This document shows positions 13,300-26,345 of a stretch of 64,000 nucleotides of DNA, in pieces. The stretch lies in assembly GCF_040802235.1 (NCBI RefSeq), contig NC_133156.1:183098351-183162350 (forward strand), read 5' to 3'. A program made the translations under genes and the position numbers. Source of the stretch: Manis javanica. Its lineage: Eukaryota > Chordata > Mammalia > Pholidota > Manidae. Position 1 is the first letter of the stretch. Every line of letters begins with the position of its first letter. The notes under the pieces are model-generated. The model saw only the letters and a list, made by a program, of their open reading frames with translations, made no database searches and was not told the DNA's origin.

Positions 13300-16200
13300 C
13301 GCTGCGCGGGAGGAGTCCGCCTGGCACGAATTCACTAAGATCCGGGATTCCGCAGGACTGGTTGGCCAGTGTTCTGTGCCTGTTGTGCCTACTCCCAATG
13401 ACATCGCCCAGTCTTACTGTTATCTCAACCCAGCCACGATCCTAGGGACCTGGAGAAGGTCCTTTGCCTCTCTACCTGCTCCCTCTCTCCCCATACCCCT
13501 TTGTAAAGCTATTTGGGAACTTAAGCTAGAGGGATCTGTGTGTGTTGGGAGCAGGGAGATCCCAGCCAACGGGGACAGGGTGATGGCCTAAACTACTTCC
13601 CCAGTGACTCTGACATCACCTGGCAGCCTGATGCCCAGCTGGATACCCACTATAAGTCTCTGTCCCTGCCTCTCCGGTTCCAGGGAATTAGTGGACTCTG
13701 GCTTTGCAGTGTGAGCTGGTCTGGGCACAAGGAGCTGCTGCATCCTGGGCTGGAGTCAGTGGTTGCTCTGCCACAGAGAGTTCCCTGGCAACATGGTGGT
13801 CCAAGTCGTCTACTCACACCAGAAGGGATGGGGGAAGGGCTGGTAAGGAAGGGTACCCAACTGACCCAAGTCCCTTCAGCTGCTCCTTAGGACTAGGTCT
13901 CCAAAGGGTTTCTCCAAGTATCTGAACTAGGGAAAGATGTCATCCTCCCTCTGGCCTCAGCTCACTCAGTGTAGGCTGTTACCCTTCAATTCTTGCTGCT
14001 TTTTGGGGGTGTGGGCCCGATCCGGTCTTTCTCCAGGGACCTTTCAATCCCTCTCCACCTTCTCCATGCCTTTTGGCGACTCACTGGGTGGGACTGACTT
14101 CCTGAACTTCTGTCTTCTGGAAGGTGCACCCTGCCAGTAGGTGCCCCCACCCCCACAGTGGGCCCTGTAGGACTGAAAATGTGGTGCCTCTCCTGGATTC
14201 TAGGAAATCCAAGGTGTGTGTATGGTTGGGTGAGAGTTGGAGCCTGGGTTCCCCCAGATGCTACCTGTACCTCACAAATAAGCCCTCCAGCCCTCCGCTG
14301 CCAGTGGCCCTGCAGCTCTGGTAGAAGCCTTTAGCACCTCCTTCCTGTGCTTAGAACCTGGAACTTTAGAGGCTCACTCCTGGGACTAGCTGTTCTTCCT
14401 TCTTCTGCATTCCTAGGGTACTCTGGCAGGTACATCAAGCCAGCTCTCCAGGCCTGGATCCTTGGCCCCAGCTTAGCCCGGCTCCTTCTGATGCCTTTTC
14501 CCTCTGCTGAGGCTGGGCCAGTCCACTGTCTCAGGGCTGTCGGCAGCCCTGCGTTGCTTGCAGAACTTTGGGTGCCTTGCCCTTTTCCTTCCTGTCTTCC
14601 CCCTTGGCCTCCCATCGGTCTCATCACCCCACTCCCTTCTCTCAGCTTGTGCATCTCAGACCCTTCCCTGGGACTAGCAGCTCAGAAGGTCTGGGTTCCT
14701 TTGCTCTGCCTCACCCCTTTTCTGTCTGGGTCTCCTTTCCACTTTTCTTCTTGGTTTTGGGCCCCCACACTGAAAGGTCCCTGGGACATTCTGTGTGGCT
14801 CTCAGCCGACGGCCAGCCACCACTGCTGAGATGGAGTTTCCCTGCAGTGGAAGGGCCTGGGGTGGTGGATGGGCATTTGGAGTCAACAGGGAAAGACAGT
14901 CCTCAGAGACTCAGCTGGGGAGCCCAGGACCCAGCTGGCAAAAACAATCTGCGCACCACTGCCTTTCCCTCTGCACCTGTGCCTGGAGCCAGACCTGTGG
15001 GCTAGCATGTTAGGGAGGGACCACTGCCCCACCCTTGGTACAAGAACATTGACATTTTTTGAGAAGATAGGATATGCTGGAGTTTTTGTAGAATGAGCAT
15101 TACTATTTTTGTGAAACACAGTAAAATATATTTCTTTCTGAGAAGAGTGACAGTGCTGAAACCATAGGAGGGCAGCTCTAACAGTGAGACGGGATTCTCT
15201 GGGACAACAGGAGAGGTGCTGGGGCAGGCTCCTCAAATTCCAGTTGTTAGCCCCCTTCTAGATAGTTAGCCACCTGAAGGCTCAGTCACCACAGCTAGTC
15301 ATGGACTCGGTCCAGGCAACACAAGATGACTGTGGCCTGTCTGCGCTGGTGCCAGTGCTTCACTCTGAGAATTCTGTAGGGAGCAGGACCCTTGGGGAGA
15401 GTAGGGAATCCAAGTCAGCAGGGCTAGGGCAGCCTGGCACAGGGGGAGATGGTGAGGCTCCAGCCACTGCACCACCTCCCTGGCTGCCTCTTGTACTACC
15501 TTGCATTTACTTTTTCTGGCCTTGGCTTACTGGTACCAGGTGGCCTCTAGTTCTCCTTGTACACTCTGGCTGCAGGACAGGAGCCTCAGCCAATGCTGAA
15601 TCCTTTCTACTACCCTGTTTTGTCCATTTCAGGGTTCCAGGGTGTGAGCCTGGCCTTCCAAAGTGGCCTCCTCCCAAAGGCAACACTCTCCTGCTTTGCT
15701 CTGTCCCCTCCTCTGCTTGGTCTGGGATTCCAGCTAGTTGTTGGAGCTCTAGGGCCCTCAAGATTGGTGACCAGTGCCAGGTCTGGTACAGCCCCTTGGT
15801 GCCTTCCTGAGACTGAGAGTCCTGGGACCTATCAGGGAGGGCTGCCCAGGGGAGGCTCTGGGCACAGGCCAGTCTGTAAAGAGGACCACACTGAAGTGAC
15901 TATTGCACACGGGCCAGGTCTGATAAGATTCTTCAGGTACCTACCACCCAGTGGGTACCAGCAGGCAACTCCTGCCTTGACTTTGGTCTTGGACCAGGGC
16001 CAGGAAGGCTTAAAAAGGAGGCAAAGGAGCTGTCAACACCTGCCATATAGTAAATCATCTGGAGCACTTAGAAAATATTTCTAGTGCTGGGCCATAGATC
16101 AAATCAGTTTCCCAGCAGGCCCCTGATTACTTTAAAGGCTTATAGGGGAAGCCTAGTCAGGAACCTGTGAATTGGACAAGTTAGGAAAGCAGGCATTGTG

Positions 16201-17460
16201 GGATGAAAGGCAGGAGCAAAGATCTGGAGGTGGCCAGTAAGTGGTGATTTGGGAAATGAGAAAAAGGATCATCCTGGCCAGGACTCTGGGGGGATTTTGG
16301 AAGGTGGAGGAAGTTTGGGGGTAGGGGGTTAGAGACAGTGGACAGATCTGGCCAGGACAGAACTGGACCCAACTCACAGGTGTCCAACCTGACCCAAAAA
16401 GCTTCCCCATCCCAGAGGACTCAGGATTGTCCTGAGAAGAGGTCACCCTTGGGTGAGGCAGGAGGCAGCTGCCTAGGCAGGCTGGAGGTGGAGTCAGCAG
16501 CCAGCCAGGGAATGGGTGCCCCCAGGTTCTAAGACAGGGGCTTGGGGACTCGCAGTTTGGTGATCTTCTACTCCCATGTGCTTTCCCCAGATACCCCAGT
16601 GCTTTTCCAGATTCCCGCTGCTCGTCCCTGGTAGTTATCTGTAAATATTCCTTCCTCCCCCTCCCCTAACAATTAGCCCCTCCTCCTTCTCTGCTGGTCC
16701 CCTTTCTCCTTCCAGTTCTCCAGCCTGCCTTCCTCCTCCCGCCCAGGCCTCCCAGTGCTGGCCTCCCCACTGGACCCTCCAACCTCCCGGGCAGTTTCCC
16801 TCCATCCTCTCTCCCCATCTTCTTTCCCCTCTCTTCCTCTCACTCACTCCCTAGCTCCCCTTCTCCTCACAGCCCTCTCCCCTTTTACTTGTCATTCTTC
16901 AGAAATTACCATTCATCTAGGTGTGGAGTTTAAACCAATGAAGAGATGCCAGTGGCTAGAGAGAGTCTTCTAAAACATTTTCCTTCTTTCTTAAAATCCG
17001 TTCACTCCTACCACATTCTGATTTAATCTGGATCATCCCCTGAATCATCCATCTTTCATTTGTTTTCTGGCAAGGGACACATGGCTAAGTGCTAGACACA
17101 TACCATCAGGAAATAGGCACAACAAACCTTAGTGGGGGACTTGATTTGTCCCCATTCTGCAGAGGAGGAAACTGAGCCAAAGTCACACGGCTGGTTTGTG
17201 TGGATTCAAACCCAGGTGTCCGATACCAAGGGCCTGACAAGGTGAAAATCTCTTCCCTTCCCTCTCACATCATTCTGAGAACCAGGGTTCTTTCTCAGAC
17301 TCACGTGATGGACCCTGCCAGCATGGCACTGCGTGGTGGCCCCTAGCACAGCAGCTGGGGCCGGGGCTGTGGGCTCTGGGAGGCTGTAAGAAACCTGGAT
17401 TTCGACTCTGGAAGAATAGAACCTATGTTTACTCTGGCTGGGTGATGGCCTCACCTCCTA
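13300..17460. other. Intergenic sequence upstream of VAX2, no gene seen
   Basis: Moderate-GC, mostly unique DNA. A pyrimidine-rich tract lies at about 16,640-16,880, and a MIR-like fragment at about 17,080-17,230 (GAGGAAACTGAGCC-type core). Open frames up to about 175 codons occur on both strands, but none shows a known domain or exon-like boundaries. Confidence 0.5.
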
Positions 17461-17469
17461 GAACCACAT

Positions 17470-17955
17470 AAGTTTTGTTTTGGTAACAGCTTTATTGAGA
17501 TATAATTTACGTATCATACAATTCACACGTTTATAGTGTACAATTCAATGGTTTTTAGTATTCTCAAAGATATATTAAAATACATAGTATATGCACAGAT
17601 ACACAATGCAGCCAGCCACCACAGTAAATTTTAGAACATTTTCATCACCTCAGAAAGAAACCTGTGCCCTTTAGTTATCACCCTCAACTTGCCATCTCCC
17701 CTCAGGCCTAAGCAGCCACTAATCTGGGCTTTCTGTTTCTGTGGATTTGCCTGCTCTGGGTATTTCATATAAATGGAATCATATAATATGTGGCTTGCAG
17801 GCTTCTTTCACTTAGCCTGATGTTTCAAGGTTCATTCACGTTATAGCACATATCAGTCCTTTATTCCTTTGTATGGATAAATAACAGTCTTTGTATGGTT
17901 ATACCACATTTGTTTATCTGTTCATTACTGACAGACATTTGGGTTATTTCCACCT
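17470..17955 (-). repeat. Old L1 3'-end fragment, minus strand
   Basis: Read on the plus strand it begins GTAACAGCTTTATTGAGATA, the complement of a mammalian L1M 3' end. It continues through the GTACAATTCAATGGTTTTTAG and 'TTCATTCACGTTATAGCA' regions. A second copy of the same family is at 25,765-26,345. It carries many substitutions and is inactive. Confidence 0.8.
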
Positions 17956-20380
17956 TACCGTGTGAGAATATGGGTCCACCCCTGGCTTGGGGTGTCTGGC
18001 TGGCAGCTGAGTCAGAAGATCAGGGCACTTTTCTGGGAGAAGACAGAGGAGCCTAGTGAGTCTAAGGGAAGGGCAATCCACTGGCTGTGTGTTCCCAGTG
18101 AATCAGTCATCTTTTGGAAGCATCCTTTTCACTTCTGTCTGGTGAGGAGGGGATGGCTGGACTGGGAGGCTTGTAGGAAGTACAGGCTCTGGAGTAAAGA
18201 TTGAGAGGCCTCCACTCACAGCTAGGTTGGGTTAAAATCCTGGCTGTACCCTAACTAGTTGTTCATTGGTTGCTTAACCTCTCTGTGCCTCAGCCACCTT
18301 GGCGAGTAACATGGGGCTGCAGGAGAAACAGAACTCACTGCCAGAGCCTCATGTCTTACCTAACCTTGCATTTCTCCAAAGTGGACATGAAGGTCAGAGA
18401 AGACAGTGAGCCATGATGCCTGGAGTTGAACCCTGCCTTCAGCCACCCAACTCCAGGGCCTGGTGCAGACACTACCAAGCTTGTCAGCTTGTCAGTTTAT
18501 AGTGCCACTCATGCCTCCACTCCCAAGCCAGATTCTCCTCTTCCCACTCGGGCACCCCCAGCCCACCCAGAAGCCTTTCCCCAGGTCCAGGGAAGAATGG
18601 CTTACGGATGCCATGAAGAAGGAATAGCAAAGGAACAGAGATGGATCTCAGTCCAGCAGCCTGGAGGCAGGGCAATTGCATTGGGCAATATCCCGGCCCT
18701 CACCCTTTTCTAGGCATTTCCCAAGGAGAGAATAGAAGTGACTCCCTGGGGTGCCTTTGGGGAGTGGCCTGGAGGCCAGAGATGCTGGCTTGTATTTTTG
18801 ATACCTTTGAATTTGTGGGATGTTCCAATTCAAATGCATTCAGTAAAACAACTTTTTAAATGTTGTCTGAGTGGGTTTGAAGAGGCATTTTCAATGCTTT
18901 CATCAAGGGCAACTGCTCCTCTTTCCTTCCAAATTTGTGCCTCTGAGAGTTTATGCACAGCTTCCTACCTTGTAGATATGCTTTTTTTTTTTTTTTTATC
19001 TTTGCTGCACCTGCAGCAATATTGTACATTCAGGGTTGCCAGCAATCCCTGTCCCAAGTTTCCAGCTCTGGGGTATCATGAGTCTTGCTCCCTGTTGCCC
19101 CAAGAAGTGATTACTTGTAATCAAGTTCCAGGCTGAGCTGAGTAAGGGAAGCCAGGGAAATGCAGGATCTGATGTCCCCTCCTTCCCCACCCCCTGCCCC
19201 AATGGTCATCCTGGCTGTGTGCCCCAGGCTTCTTGCCTCTCTCCACCGCATGGCCTGGCCCCTGCAGTGAAGGTGAGGAGGTTACCCGGGGTGTCTGGAG
19301 GAATTCTTCCATCTCTTGACCCTAGGAAAGGACTTCCAACGTGAAGGGCAAGGAGCTGCATGGCTGCCTAAGTCAGAATGCTGAGCAGGCCCTGCCCACT
19401 AGCCAAGGCCCCCTCGAGATGTTGCTTAGGAATCGTGTCCCCTTACTCCAAAATGTCACCAGGAATTTATATCCACTGGGAATGATTCTCTAGGAACTGC
19501 TGCACCCTCTTTGGAATATTACTTATCCAACATAAATTTATTGAACTACTACTGTATGCTGTACACAATGCCAGACACTGGGGACAGCTGTGAACCAAAT
19601 AGACCTAAATCTCCGTGGTGGTGGAGCCTACATCACTGGGAATGGCTAACCTCCCCTTGGACAGTCAAACCTGATGTAGGCTGAAGGTAGAGGACCTCTC
19701 AGGTTGATCTTGCGGGGCCATTCCACCCTGTGGTTCACAGAGGTGCACATGCCAGCTGATGACTAAACCCAGATTTGTTTTTCAGTCTAGAAAACTGCCT
19801 CTGAAAATAACTCCTAAAAGAGGTGCTTCTGTGTAGCCTCAGCGGCCCAACAGTCAAGAGTCACGGGAAAAGGTTGCCTTGTGTTCAGTTGGCTGATAAA
19901 ACAAAGCAAAACAAACAAAAACTACACAAGTAAACATGGAGACCCATGCTTTGGGGGTGTGGGAGGGGGGCTTAGTTTGTAAGTGCACTTGAACGTGCCA
20001 AAATTTTATTAACTTTTTAAAGTTTTAATGTTTAAAAAAAATTATTATCCGAGGAAAAAATTCTAATCAGCACATGGGTTTCTAAAATGACAAGTTAGGT
20101 GTCTCTCCAGACCCTCCGCCCTATCCCTAGAAGCCCTAAGTTCTGGCCCCATCAGGAAAGAGGAAAGAAGTCACATTCTCCCTGTTCTCCGTCTAGCCGT
20201 CTCCGCCTTCGCCCGCCCTGGCGCGGGCTCCGACAGCCGGCTTTCGGCTTACCCTGTCTGCACCCTCATTCCTGCCAGCACCGCGTGAAAGTGCCGGCGT
20301 TCGCACAGCCTCGCCAGTTTAGTCTGTTGCCTAAGATTTTGATCTTTATGGGTTTGATAGGTTCCTGGCAGAAACGAATT
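17956..20380. other. Intergenic sequence, no gene seen
   Basis: Mostly unique DNA of moderate GC, with a poly-T run at 18,982-18,997 and an L2-like fragment at about 19,515-19,590. There is no convincing exon or RNA gene. Confidence 0.5.
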
Positions 20381-22300
20381 ATACTAAGGGGAAGCAAGAA
20401 AAGGAACGAATGTTTGCAACCTGGGGCTCTGTTTGGGTCCGAGGTCGTGTGAGCGTGGATTGGGGCGCCGCGGGACCGTGCTTGCCCGCGCGCCACATCG
20501 CACCGCACTCGGAGGCCCAAAGTCCTCGTCGTTCTTCAAAGCCCGGCGAGCGCAGAGGCGGCGGGGCGGCGGGGTCAATAGGAATTAGCGCGCTGCGGGG
20601 CGAGAGTTCGGGACCGGATTAGTGGGTTCAAAAGCAGGTCAGGGTGCGCTAAAGGAGGCGACGAGGTGCGCACAAGGTCAAGGTCCTTGACAGAGGCGGG
20701 CCCGCGCGGGAACCGCACAGTCGTGATTGAGGTCGCGGGGAGGCTGGGCGGGGAAGCCCGAGTATTGAGCACGCAGCGGGGCTCAGCAGCGCCGGAGGGA
20801 AGGCCGTGTGGACTGGGACAGGGCCGCTTCTGGGCCTTGGCCACGCGAAATGAGGAGGCCGCGAGGTGAGCCAGAGATGAGTCCCGGATAATTTCAAAGA
20901 ATAACACTTCCGGAGTGCGCGCGCCTCTTTCGAACTGGGTTTCCCTAATTTTCTTTCAGGTTTTAATCCGATTTCCTTTGTTTAATTTCTTAATAAACAT
21001 TTACCCCTCTTTCTGGCAAGGAAGAACACCTCTTAGGCAAACAAGTAGTTCGACAAACAGCACCGAAGAGTGCAAAGTAATTTCTTGCCGAGCTGGTCCC
21101 TCCCTTCCCGCAGTAGACCTCGGCGGCCTCTGCTGCGGAACATTCGCCGAGGGTCACACCATTAGTGTGAAAATAATCACGATCCACATTCCACACTTCT
21201 CTGAGTCCAGTACGTGTACAGAGGGTGGCTGGACGGACAGCTGAGCGAGACGGCTCTTCCCCGAAAGAAGGGAGTGTTGGGACTGCGTGTGTCATTCCGT
21301 AAGCCCTTGACTTGATGTTTTTTACGAAAATAACAATGTATTTACAAATTACTTGAGTTCGTTCGTTGTTCTCTCTCTTTTCCTCCCTCCCACCTAGATA
21401 CTCCTGGAGAATAAACTTGGTCCTGCGCCATGCGAAGTGGGCGCACCACTCCGAAAGCCTGGCCTTGGTAGATGATTCCCCCAAACTCCAGCTAACAAAC
21501 GGATAGAGGACAGAGGGCGCTCAGCGTCACTGGGTGGAGGCGGCCCCGCCCCGGTCGCCATCTCCAGGGTCCCCGTGCTCGGACGTTTCTTCTCCAGGGA
21601 CCTGCCTCTCCCTTCCCCAACCTCGTCCTTTCGCCTTCCCTTCCCCACAGGCGAGGCAGGATCCGCTTGGAGAAATGGAGCCGGAGGCTCAGGCGTGCGT
21701 CCTGATCTTCGGGAAAGCCGTTCCCTCTGGATTGGGGCTTGCAGATTTTTTGAGGAGAACCCTTCGGAGAAGTCCGCTCCTCGGGGGCAAAGTTTGCAGA
21801 CCGTTGGGGTGATGGTGGCAGCCGGGTTTGAGGTCGTAGTGATGGGGGGAGGTGTGCGCGTGAAGACGGCACAAAGTGAAAGGGAGGGAGGAGGTCTGCG
21901 AGACTGGAGAGGAACGGCGGAAGGCCGATCCGCGAGCAGGGGAGAGAGAGCCCGGGGTAGGGGGAAGGTGGAGGAGGGGGAAGGGAGGGGCGGGGCCGGA
22001 AATGGAGAAGCCGCGCGCGACCTTAACAAAGCGTTGCGGCGTCGCCGCCGAGACTGATCAGCTTTATCCCCAACTTCTCTCTAATCTTTAGATTTGGTCA
22101 GCAGCGGGCAAAGTGCAGGTTGTTAATGGGGAAGCCAGTGTTAAGGGACCGATCGCTGGAGAATTCCCACTCATCAAACCAACCGGCATTCGGCTCCACC
22201 CGACCGGACTCCCGTCGCGGGCACGGAGTCGCTGGGGAGTGGGTTAGGGGCCCTTTGCCTACCGATTCCTCCAGGTGCGCTGGATGGCTGTCTGTGTGGC
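20380..22300. promoter_or_regulatory. Orphan CpG island between VAX2 and CD207
   Basis: CpG-dense DNA in two lobes, about 20.4-20.9 kb and 21.4-22.25 kb, with GC boxes on both strands (for example around 21,965-22,000). It lies about 10 kb upstream of the VAX2 start and is detached from any gene I can name. Several overlapping open frames (up to about 211 codons) are present, but they overlap each other on opposite strands and resemble no protein I know. They are best explained as chance frames in GC-rich DNA. The most likely role is a distal developmental CpG island or a promoter of a non-coding transcript. Confidence 0.55.
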
Positions 22301-22673
22301 TTTGTTCTGAAAAACCCTGGGAATCTTATTGCCAGCCCCCAGCCCCCACGGGCGGTCAAGGTGCCGGAATCTATCAAAAATGCATTCCTCTGACTGAAAA
22401 TATTTCGTTCTCTGTTTTTAAATCGTATACAGAATATTGAGACACTTCTTAACGCCTCTTCCAACCTCTGCACACTTAATACGATCAGAACAATAATCGA
22501 ATTGAAAGATGGAAAAATATCCCAGTACCGAAACCGAAATTCATTGTCCTCTTTCCTAAAACAAAATAGAATAGAACAACGGAGTCTTTACACTGCATAC
22601 TTAATTTGCGTCATTTTGGTCCTGGTGAACATGCAGTTTTGTATTTATTTAGGCTTTTTTACTTGAGGTCCTA

Positions 22674-22848
22674 CCCACAGCCCAGCCTGTGCGCGCAAAG
22701 GTCCCTAACGTACCTCTGTCAATTTCTCCTGACAAACTTCTGCGGAGGCTGCGGAGGAAGTCACCTCCACTGGGAAATCTCTAGGAAAGTCCCCAGCTTC
22801 CCCAACTTTACTCCACGACTCCATCCCGCCCTTCTCCCCAGTGCCGCC
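22674..22848 (+). repeat. Left arm of a 175-bp imperfect inverted repeat
   Basis: This segment is about 90% identical to the reverse complement of 23,256-23,429. Shared blocks include AGCCTGTGCGCGC, TCAATTTCTCCTGACAAAC, TCACCTCCACTGG and AAATCTCTAGGAAAGTCCCC. Differences are scattered substitutions and a few 1-2 bp indels. It is not an interspersed repeat I recognise. Confidence 0.9.
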
Positions 22849-23255
22849 TGGGATATTTGCCGTGTGCTATTGTCTTCATGAAAACTTTTAAATGGCCAGG
22901 TTTGTTACTGCGTCATTTGTTTCACCACTCAATTGTTAGGTATTCCCGCGTGTACAGTTTTTCACCATTAAAATACTGCCAAAACCAAAAAATTCAAATA
23001 TACAGTTTTCTCCTTTGGGAAGGATTGTTTCTTAAGGATTCTTACTGGTCAGCAGGATAGGAACGTTTTCATTGCTCTTAACATATTGCCAACCTGTGTT
23101 CCAAGGAAATTTGTACAGGCATTTATTTTCCGGTCCTTATGGCTGGGCGTGGTGCTAGCGGTCTGGCCTTCCAGCATTTCCTCCGCGTCCTGAAGCCTTT
23201 CCCCGCACCCTAACACTTAACTGCGCAAAATGGTGAGCCTTCTAAGGAGAGGGAA
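22849..23255. other. 407-bp spacer of the inverted repeat
   Basis: AT-richer DNA between the two arms. No gene, repeat family or terminal motif was recognised. Confidence 0.7.
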
Positions 23256-23429
23256 GGCGGTACTGAAAGAAGGGCGGGATGGAGTCGTGGAGTAAGGGTT
23301 GGGGAAGCTGGGGACTTTCCTAGAGATTTGCCAGTGGAGGTGACTCCCCCGACAGCCTCTGCAGAGGTTTGTCAGGAGAAATTGAGGGAGGTACGTAGGG
23401 ACCTTCGCGCGCACAGGCTAGGCTGTGGG
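23256..23429 (-). repeat. Right arm of the 175-bp imperfect inverted repeat
   Basis: It is the reverse complement of 22,674-22,848 at about 90% identity. The arms share the end blocks CCCACAGCC and CCGCC. A transcript across both arms could fold into a long hairpin with a 0.4-kb loop. Confidence 0.9.
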
Positions 23430-24430
23430 GAGATCTTCCAGGCTTTGGAGAGGCGCAGAGTAGCTTTATACTTAGGGGGAATGTCGAGCATGAGTGGGAA
23501 AGTTCGGGAACAAGAGATTCTCACCATCCCCTCCAACTGAAACTGGAAACAGACAACCTCACTACTGGGCATTTGCACTTTTTGAAACAGCTGTACTATT
23601 AATACTGCATAATTACATAGTCATTATTGTTTTAAATTGTGTTTTGTTGGAAAGGAGCTTACATTTATTTCCTCACTTAAAAATACCACTTGTCTTTTAA
23701 GAGACAATTCCTTCTCTTAGCCACAATAATATGTATCTTTAAAGCATAGTTTTTTTTCCATAATGAGAATATGTTCATGAACTATATGGTTAATAAAAAA
23801 TTGTAAGTGAACACAAACTTATTGTAAAATAATGAAACGTGTATACAGGTCCCTCTACTTAATCCTCCCTCTGGAAGTAGCAGCCGTGGCTGATTGTTAC
23901 AGTGTTACAGACACAAACTATGTTTTTACAACAAAGATTCATACTCTCCCTGCCGCTCTGCAAATAGCCATTAAAACACACAAACAATAATAGGCCATGG
24001 AGTTCTTACTTGGCAGTGGGTGTAGCTCTATCTCATTTTTAACAGCTGTCTAGATAACATTATATGGATGCTCCACTATTTTCCCTCTATTTTAAAAATT
24101 ACATAAATAATATGTGAATACATTTTATATCACAAAACAATTCAAACAATGCCAAAATATAAAGATAAAATATGAAACATCTTGAAGTTTCCCCTCATTG
24201 TGCTTGCCTCCACTCCTATCCCACCCCATTCCTTGGAAGTGTGAAGTGAGAAATTTGGTGATGGTGCCTCCAGTCTTTAAAAAATGTGTTTTATTTATTC
24301 TTAGTCTACACACTCCATTCTCCTCCCCTGGCCCCACAAGGAACCACTGGGCTGTTTACTGTGTATGTCTCACAAAATATGCATTGTTTTGTGTGCATAT
24401 GTCTTTCATTCACATACAGTAGGTTATATC
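23430..24430. other. Intergenic sequence, no gene seen
   Basis: AT-rich DNA right of the inverted repeat with no recognised exon or repeat boundary. Confidence 0.4.
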
Positions 24431-24439
24431 TCATTGTTT

Positions 24440-25760
24440 TTTTAAACATTATTTTAGAAAGCTTTATTTTTAAATAATTTCACATGTGTTGAAAAGTTGC
24501 AAGAATAGTGCAAAGAACTCCAGTATACCCACTTCTTAGTCACTTCTGCTTTATCAGCTTTTTCTTTGCCTACGTATTTATAAAATTATTGTATGGAAGC
24601 ATTTGAGAATAAGTGTCAGGCATCGTGCCCCCTTACTCTTAAAAAACTTCAGTGAGTATTTCCTGAGAAGGAAGACCTTAACCTCCATGACCATAGTGCA
24701 ATGAGCAAAATCAGGAAATTTAACATTGATACAAAGCTATTATATAATCTTCAGCTCTTATTCAAAATTTTCCAGCTGTCCAAATTATGTCCTTTATACA
24801 TATATTTTTTTCTGGTCAGGGATCTAATCCACTGTCACTCATTGCATTTAGTTTTCAAGTTCTTGTTAGTCTCCTTTACTGGAAACAATTAATCAACTTT
24901 CCTTTGTTTGGTTGTAACATCAACATTTTTTTGAAGAACATGGGCCAGTTATTTTATATATATTATGGCTTCTTGTTTTCCTTTAAACAATCTAAAGCTT
25001 ACAGGAAAGTTGTCAAGTATAAAGAACTCACCCTGCCACTGACCATTTTGAGCATAAATTGCTGACAGATGCTTTATTTTCTATTTCCAGCAAACAGGAC
25101 ATTCTCCCTCATAATCACAATACAATCATCAGAATCAAAATTAACATTATCAACATCAACTATTCAGACCTTGTTAAGTTTTGCCGACTGTCTTGTCATT
25201 ATCCCTATAGCAAAAGGATACAGTAGAGATTACGTGTGGCGTATAATTGGCATTGTCTCTTCAGGCTCCTGCAATCTATAACAATTCGTCTTTTTTTTAT
25301 TTTCATGGCCAGTTACTACCTAGAATGCAATGCCCATTCGTGTGATTTTGTCTTGTTTCCTCATCATTCAGATCAAATTATGCAATCCTTTGCATAAATG
25401 TCACTGAAGTGATGCTGAATTCTTCTCATTGTATCCTATCAAGTGGAGCATGATTTTGATTTATCCCATTACTGGTGATGTTGACTGATCATTTGTGTGA
25501 GGTGGTGTCTGCTAAGTTTCTCCTTGTGAAGTTATTATTTTCCCCTTTGTAATTAATAAGTATTTTTTCCATTAGAAACTTTGAGATTATGTATATATCC
25601 AGCTATTCATCAAATTCTCTATGCATTTTTAATATCAGTAAATACAATGGATTCCTATTGTATTCAATGAGTTATAACTTGTCACCATTACTATTTGCTT
25701 ATTTGTAAATTGTCCCAAATGTAGTCAATGGGAGTTGCTGGCTTCTGTGTCCTTTTTTTT
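24440..25760 (-). repeat. Old L1 fragment(s), minus strand
   Basis: On the plus strand it shows the familiar T-rich complement of old L1 3' sequence, including GAAAAGTTGCAAGAATAGTG, AATCAGGAAATTTAACATTG and GGACATTCTCCCTCATAA blocks. It is degraded and has no open ORF of note. Confidence 0.65.
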
Positions 25761-25764
25761 TTTG

Positions 25765-26345
25765 TAACAGCTTTGTTGAGCTATAATTCACATACCATAC
25801 AGTTTGCCTATTTAAAGTGTACAATTTAATGGTTTTTAGTATATTTGCAGTTGTGCAACCAGCCCTTTAATCCATTTTAGAACATCTCCATCACCCCAAA
25901 AAGAAACCTTGTACCCTTTAGCTCTTCTACTCCCAATCCTCTCATGCCTCCAGGCTCTAAGCAACTATAGCTTTGCCTATTCTAGGCATTTCATTTAAAT
26001 GAAATTGTACAATATGTGGTCTCTTGTGACTGGCTTCTTTCATTTAGCATAACGTTTTCAAGGTTCATCCACATTGTAGCACTTAGCTGACTGTACTTCA
26101 CTCCTTTTTAATGCTGAATAGTACTCCATTGTATGGATGATCCACGTTTTATTTTTCTATTCATCAGGTGATGGACATTTGGCTGGTTTCCACTGTTCGA
26201 CTATTATGAATAATGCTGCCATGAATGTTCTTGTAAGGGTTTTTGTGTGGTCATTTGTCTTCATTTCTCTTGGATATCTACCTAAGAGTGGGATTTCTGG
26301 GTCAAACAGCTAACTTATATGTTTAAGTTTCTGAGGAACTGCAGC
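25765..26345 (-). repeat. Old L1 3'-end fragment, minus strand
   Basis: It begins on the plus strand with GTAACAGCTTTGTTGAGCTA, the complement of an L1M tail. It continues through GTACAATTTAATGGTTTTTA, 'ATAGTACTCCATTGTATGGA' and 'CAAAGTGGCTGTAC'. It is the same family as 17,470-17,955, with more sequence retained. Confidence 0.8.

Larger units (their letters stand above)
9100..13300. promoter_or_regulatory. CpG-rich domain over VAX2 promoter and exon 1
   Basis: CpG density and GC content are high from about 9.1 kb, peak around exon 1 (10.15-10.65 kb), and stay raised in patches to about 13.3 kb. Developmental homeobox genes commonly sit in such extended CpG domains with Polycomb marking. The VAX2 start region lies inside the peak. 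The flank at 10.4-10.6 kb is the core promoter candidate for minus-strand transcription. An L2 fragment interrupts it at about 9,965-10,040. A divergent non-coding transcript starting in 10.5-13 kb is possible but cannot be seen. Confidence 0.7.

Noticed and set aside
21394-22057. Open frames of up to 211 codons on both strands in the orphan CpG island
   Set aside because: They overlap each other antisense, are proline/arginine/serine-rich low-complexity products of GC-rich DNA, and show no domain.
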